Of a stretch of 64,000 nucleotides of DNA, positions 62,447 to 64,000 are shown one piece after another. Origin of the DNA: Nocardioides pantholopis (GTDB lineage: Bacteria; Actinomycetota; Actinomycetes; Propionibacteriales; Nocardioidaceae); contig NZ_CP033324.1 of the NCBI RefSeq assembly GCF_003710085.1, forward strand, positions 806,001 through 870,000. The letters run 5' to 3'. Made by a program: the position numbers and the translations under genes. Positions within the stretch are counted from its first letter, which is position 1. Each line of letters opens with the position of its first letter. The notes beneath the pieces are model-generated. The model saw nothing but the letters and a program-made list of their open reading frames with translations, made no database searches and was not told the DNA's origin.

Positions 62447-63829
62447 TCACGGGCGGGTCATCGACTCCACGTCCAGGGCCTCGTCGAGCTGCTGCTCGGT
62501 GACCTCGCCGCGCTCGACGTACCCCATCGCGATCACGGTCTCCCGGATCGTGGCGCCGTCGGCAAGAGCCTTCTTGGCAACCTTGGCGGCGTTCTCGTAG
62601 CCGAGGTACTTGTTCAGCGGCGTGACCACCGAGGGCGAGGACTCGGCGTAGCCGCGCATCCGCTCCACGTCGGCGGTGATCCCGTCGATCGTGCGGGCGG
62701 CCAGCACCCGCGACGACGCGGCCAGGAGCCGGACCGACTCCAGGACGTTGCGGGCCATCACCGGCATCGCGACGTTGAGCTCGAAGGACCCGCTGGCCCC
62801 GGCGGCGGCGACCGCGGCGTCGTTCCCGACCACCTGGAAGCAGACCATCAGCGTCGCCTCCGGAAGGACCGGGTTCACCTTGCCGGGCATGATGCTCGAG
62901 CCCGGCTGCAGGTCCGGCAGGTGGATCTCGGCCAGCCCGGTGGTCGGGCCTGAGGACATCCAGCGCAGGTCGTTGCAGATCTTGGTGAGCCCGACGGCGT
63001 AGGTGCGCAGGACCCCGCTGAGCTCGACGAGCGAGTCGCGGGTGCCCTGGGCCTCGAAGTGGTTGCGGGCCTCGGTGAACGACTGGCCGGTGCGCTCGCC
63101 GAGCACCTCGATCACCCGGGCGGCGAACCCCTTCGGGGTGTTGATGCCGGTGCCGACGGCGGTGCCGCCCAGCGGCAGCTCGCGGACCCGGGGGAGCACC
63201 GACTCCAGGCGCTCCGCGGCGTAGCGGACGGTCGCGGCGTACCCGCCGAACTCCTGGCCGAGCATCACCGGGGTCGCGTCCATGAGGTGGGTGCGACCGG
63301 ACTTCACGACCCCGGCGAACTCCGCGGCCTTGCCCTCCAGGGAGGTCGCCAGCGTGTTCAGCGCGGGGAGCAGGTCCTCGACCACCGCGAGCGTGGCGGC
63401 GACGTGGATCGCGGTCGGGAAGGTGTCGTTGGAGGACTGGCTGGCGTTGACGTGATCGTTGGGGTGCACCTCGGTGCCGGCGCGCCCGGCCAGGCTGGCG
63501 ATGACCTCGTTGGCGTTCATGTTGGAGCTGGTCCCCGAGCCGGTCTGGAAGACGTCGACCGGGAACGCCGCGTCGTGCTCGCCCGCGGCGACGGCCGCCG
63601 CCGCGGTGACGATCGCGGCGACCTGCTCCTCCCCGAGCACGCCGAGCTCGCCGTTCGTGGTGGCGGCCGCCCCCTTGACCAGGCCGATCGCGCGGACCAG
63701 CCGGGGCTCGATGGGGGTGCCGCTGATCGGGAAGTTCTCCACGGCCCGTTGGGTCTGGGCCCGCCACAGGGCGTCCCGGGGCACCTGGACCTCGCCCATG
63801 CTGTCGTGCTCGATGCGGAAGTCAGTCAC
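62447..63829 (-). CDS. fumC: Class II fumarate hydratase
   Basis: 460 residues with GTG 63829 ([17 protein letters not shown]). An in-frame GTG at 63838 is rejected because it overlaps the -10 and the upstream gene's end. Signatures: [70 protein letters not shown] and the fumarase/aspartase loop [11 protein letters not shown]. Interconverts fumarate and malate in the TCA cycle without an Fe-S centre. Corresponds to Rv1098c. GTGA overlap with the partial gene upstream. Confidence 0.97.
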   Translation of the reverse strand: MTDFRIEHDSMGEVQVPRDALWRAQTQRAVENFPISGTPIEPRLVRAIGLVKGAAATTNGELGVLGEEQVAAIVTAAAAVAAGEHDAAFPVDVFQTGSGTSSNMNANEVIASLAGRAGTEVHPNDHVNASQSSNDTFPTAIHVAATLAVVEDLLPALNTLATSLEGKAAEFAGVVKSGRTHLMDATPVMLGQEFGGYAATVRYAAERLESVLPRVRELPLGGTAVGTGINTPKGFAARVIEVLGERTGQSFTEARNHFEAQGTRDSLVELSGVLRTYAVGLTKICNDLRWMSSGPTTGLAEIHLPDLQPGSSIMPGKVNPVLPEATLMVCFQVVGNDAAVAAAGASGSFELNVAMPVMARNVLESVRLLAASSRVLAARTIDGITADVERMRGYAESSPSVVTPLNKYLGYENAAKVAKKALADGATIRETVIAMGYVERGEVTEQQLDEALDVESMTRP

Positions 63830-64000
63830 GCCGGGCACGGTACCCGCGCGGCGTAGAGCCAGTAGTGGAGCTCGCGCCCCTGGAGGACGACGGGCAGCGC
63901 CCGCGCCTCGACCTCGCCGTACACCGAGCGCAGCGTCGCCTCCAGGGCCGGGTCCGCGGCGGCCGACCAGACGACCAGCGCACCGCCGGGACGCAGCACC
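63826..64000 (-). CDS. C-terminus of a methyltransferase-like (spermidine synthase-type) protein, partial
   Basis: Only the last 57 or so residues are in the window; the gene begins beyond base 64000. The visible end reads [20 protein letters not shown] then the [18 protein letters not shown] and [13 protein letters not shown] pieces. LRPGG-LVVWSA is the post-motif strand of class I methyltransferases, and the Y/W-rich tail matches actinobacterial spermidine-synthase-like enzymes. Stop overlaps the fumC GTG (GTGA), so the two could be cotranscribed. Product class moderately sure, substrate unknown. Confidence 0.6.
   Translation of the reverse strand, partial: VLRPGGALVVWSAAADPALEATLRSVYGEVEARALPVVLQGRELHYWLYAARVPCPA
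63837..63842 (-). promoter_or_regulatory. -10 element of fumC (leaderless layout)
   Basis: On the minus strand TACCGT, seven bases, then GTG at 63829. The element lies within the last codons of the upstream methyltransferase gene. Confidence 0.55.

Noticed and set aside
60912-63767. A 951-residue minus-strand frame that joins the SulP protein to a long upstream part
   Set aside because: The upstream part is an out-of-frame shadow of fumC, Arg/Gly/Ala-rich; the SulP signature starts just after GTG 62387 and a strong terminator lies between.

Overview
The window comes from the chromosome of a high-GC actinobacterium, most likely Nocardioidaceae (Nocardioides or a close relative). Four things point there: almost every gene ends its codons in G or C; GTG is the commonest start and TTG also occurs; genes are often coupled by 4-base GTGA or ATGA overlaps; and the order of core genes (mfd, mazG, eno, ftsB-like, DUF501, ppx; then SGNH hydrolase, cbs, metB, greA, DUF4307, mca, thioredoxin, hlyIII, uppS, phoH2, fumC) follows the order known from Mycobacterium tuberculosis. 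The genus is an inference from gene content and style. No rRNA, CRISPR array, insertion sequence, phage or replication origin was seen.

Layout. 0-5 kb: cell-surface polysaccharide region with two tandem parallel beta-helix proteins, a GT4 glycosyltransferase and a UDP-glucose-dehydrogenase-type enzyme. 5-10.2 kb, minus strand: a tight five-gene run of histidine kinase, LuxR-type response regulator, membrane-anchored protein, MFS transporter and membrane-tethered beta-propeller. 10.7-19 kb: DNA repair and core housekeeping (mfd, SurA-like lipoprotein, mazG, enolase, FtsB/DivIC-like, DUF501, exopolyphosphatase). 19-22.3 kb: a small envelope or stress operon, a family 5 uracil-DNA glycosylase, an ACT-domain regulator, peptide deformylase and a tRNA with anticodon UAA. 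22.4-25.7 kb: chemoreceptor, methyltransferase and BI-1 family protein. 25.7-29.8 kb, minus strand: a two-component system coupled to a MacB-like ABC exporter. 29.9-32.4 kb: SGNH hydrolase divergent from cystathionine beta-synthase.

32.4-45.6 kb is more variable: a DUF559 remnant, a MoxR/ChlI-like ATPase with its VWA partner, small enzymes (IMPACT, PPOX, VOC, DinB, GNAT), an AarF-type kinase, an APH-fold kinase, a MarR regulator with its likely operator, a rhodanese and MsrA. Two families of short palindromic repeats lie here. 45.7-54.3 kb: sulfur amino acid and thiol metabolism (metB, ilvA, greA, mca, thioredoxin) plus an orphan MutL-type ATPase and cobU. 54.3-64 kb: an ArsR-type regulator with a divergent MFS pump, hlyIII, uppS, phoH2 behind a structured leader, a secreted lytic transglycosylase, a SulP transporter, fumC and the tail of a methyltransferase.

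How the genes work together. cbs and metB link homocysteine, cystathionine and cysteine; mca, thioredoxin and MsrA handle mycothiol conjugates and thiol or methionine-sulfoxide repair, which fits an aerobic mycothiol producer. The UGD-type enzyme and GT4 probably feed an exopolysaccharide on which the secreted beta-helix proteins may act. At least thirteen genes share one promoter layout: TANNNT, then 6-7 bases, then the start codon. This indicates leaderless transcripts and settles several start codons.
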